In this document: piece by piece, positions 14,824 through 15,988 of the stretch | How the letters are laid out: each line of letters starts with the position of its first letter | Numbering within the stretch: the first letter of the stretch is position 1 | From: an uncultured Eubacteriales bacterium | GTDB lineage: Bacteria; Bacillota; Clostridia; Oscillospirales; Acutalibacteraceae | Length of the DNA: 15,988 nucleotides | Assembly: GCA_900317795.1 (NCBI GenBank) | Contig: ONIF01000014.1 | Location: forward strand, 1-15,988 | Direction of reading: 5' to 3' | The notes under the pieces: model-generated | Databases searched by the model: none | Told to the model about the DNA's origin: nothing | The model's input: only the letters and a program-made list of their open reading frames with translations | Program-made: the position numbers and the translations under genes

Positions 14824-15988
14824 TATTTTTCAATCTCCTTTCCAGTCTGCCGACACCGTATGACAAAAGCAGTACCATTACAAGATATATTAAAGCCACG
14901 GCTACAAGAGGAATGAATGCTTCAAAAGTCTGGCTTCTGATAATATCTCCGCCTTTGGTGAGGTCCTGAAGTCCGATATAACCGCTGATAGCAGTTTCTT
15001 TGAGCAGGCTGATAAATTCATTGCAGAGAGCAGGGAGCATATTTTTGAAAGCCTGGGGCATGATGATGCTTGACATAGTCTGACGGTAGTTAAGACCAAG
15101 ACATCTGCCCGCTTCAAACTGACCTTTATCAACGGCATTGATACCCGAACGGATAACTTCCGCTACATAAGCACCCGAATTCAAGCCGAATGCAACGACT
15201 GCAACAAGAATTTTGTTGACATTTACCGACGCAAATATGACATAGTAAATTATCAAAAGCTGTATCATGGCAGGAGTACCCCTAATTACAGCAAGATAGA
15301 GTTTGCAGATGAAATTGAGGATTTTCAGTTTATTCTGCTGGTCATGTACGGTTCTCACAACTGCTACAAGCGTTCCTATCACAAGACCGATGGCGATTGC
15401 AAGAATGGTGATAAGAATGGTATTGCCAAGACCTGTTAAAATATACTGCCACCTGCTGTCGTCAATGAAATTCTGACGGAGTTTATCCGTGAAAGAAAGG
15501 GATTTTGTATTTTTATTTTCGCCGTCCGAAACAGCGGAAGTGCCTTTATTAATAATGATGACTTGTTTGGAAGTGGTGTAGGAGTCGGAGAAATCAACAT
15601 TTTGTTTTCTGTCCTCGGTGACGGTCATGCCTGCCGCACCTACATCAGCCTTGCCCGATTGAATGGCAGGGAGAATGGAATCAAAAGCCATGTTTTCAAT
15701 TTCCATGTCAAAGCCGAGTTCATCACATACAGCCTGCATAATATCCATGTCAATGCCGACAATTTTTCCGTCATTGACATATTCATAAGGCGGAAACTCT
15801 GCATTCGTTGCAACAACTAATTTGCCGTTTCTCTGAACGTCTTTTTTCTGATAGGGCAGAGTACCTTTTTGTTCATCAGTACCTATGTAGTTAGTGGCTA
15901 TATTATCAATAGTGCCGTCAGATTTCAATTTTTTAAGTGCATTATTTATTTTGTCGAGGAGGTCTGTTCTGCCTTTTTTGATACTGAG
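14810..15988 (-). CDS. Amino-acid ABC importer: fused binding domains and permease, 5' end missing
   Basis: The frame is open to the window edge (392 visible codons), so the true start is outside; the TTG at 15928 is not it. The first visible part (15988 to about 15880, KINNALKKLKSDGTIDNIA) is the C-terminal end of an SBP_bac_3 substrate-binding domain. A second binding domain begins GKLVVATNAEFPPYEY and continues through DSILPAIQSGKADVGAAGMT to SKQVIII. It then breaks off after about 100 residues instead of the usual 220 or so and passes through a polar linker into the permease. The permease has about five membrane segments starting at TGLGNTILITILAI, plus the EAA-loop motif EAGRCLGLNYRQT...IIMPQA that docks the ATPase. 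Fusions of binding domains to a permease are known, for example lactococcal GlnP. Confidence 0.92.
   Translation of the reverse strand, partial: LSIKKGRTDLLDKINNALKKLKSDGTIDNIATNYIGTDEQKGTLPYQKKDVQRNGKLVVATNAEFPPYEYVNDGKIVGIDMDIMQAVCDELGFDMEIENMAFDSILPAIQSGKADVGAAGMTVTEDRKQNVDFSDSYTTSKQVIIINKGTSAVSDGENKNTKSLSFTDKLRQNFIDDSRWQYILTGLGNTILITILAIAIGLVIGTLVAVVRTVHDQQNKLKILNFICKLYLAVIRGTPAMIQLLIIYYVIFASVNVNKILVAVVAFGLNSGAYVAEVIRSGINAVDKGQFEAGRCLGLNYRQTMSSIIMPQAFKNMLPALCNEFISLLKETAISGYIGLQDLTKGGDIIRSQTFEAFIPLVAVALIYLVMVLLLSYGVGRLERRLKNNEIR

Overview
The window reads as a chromosomal segment of a low-GC, Gram-positive anaerobe, most likely a Ruminococcus-like member of the Oscillospirales. The grounds are the AT-rich composition, strong AGGAGG-type ribosome sites, GTG/TTG starts, a ClpE-type unfoldase, an LPTG-anchored surface protein with a fibro-slime domain, and a diacylglyceryl lipoprotein. 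The species assignment is inference.

Positions 1-5514 hold housekeeping genes, all on the plus strand: the 3' end of der (ribosome assembly GTPase), plsY (acyl-phosphate:glycerol-3-phosphate acyltransferase) closed by a terminator, a cvpA-family gene coupled to pgsA (phosphatidylglycerophosphate synthase), and a ClpE-like AAA+ unfoldase with its own promoter overlapped by a long inverted repeat. plsY and pgsA are two steps of phospholipid synthesis. The unfoldase gene runs into a five-gene tRNA operon (Gly-TCC, Arg-TCT, His-GTG, Gln-TTG, Lys-TTT). The tRNA promoter is embedded in the last codons and stop codon of the unfoldase gene, and the operon ends in a strong terminator.

Positions 5995-14066 form an accessory-looking surface module on the plus strand: a small serine recombinase, a roughly 400-base AT-rich spacer with direct repeats and dyads, a 1856-residue sortase-anchored adhesin/pilin-like protein, and a lipoprotein with a CHAP (cysteine peptidase/amidase) domain. 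The adhesin has three degenerate repeats of about 160 residues, then a fibro-slime domain, Cna-B/SpaA-type domains and an LPTG anchor. Adhesin and lipoprotein each have a perfect-consensus TTGACA-17-TATAAT promoter and a strong terminator, so they are separate units that may act together at the cell wall. No sortase lies in the window.

Positions 14077-15988 (minus strand, convergent) carry an amino-acid ABC importer: an ATPase and a permease with fused substrate-binding domains. The second binding domain appears to be only about half of the usual fold. The most unusual items are this half-domain fusion, the repeat architecture and long structured leader of the adhesin, and the recombinase/repeat arrangement next to it. 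I found no clear undescribed defence or mobile system.
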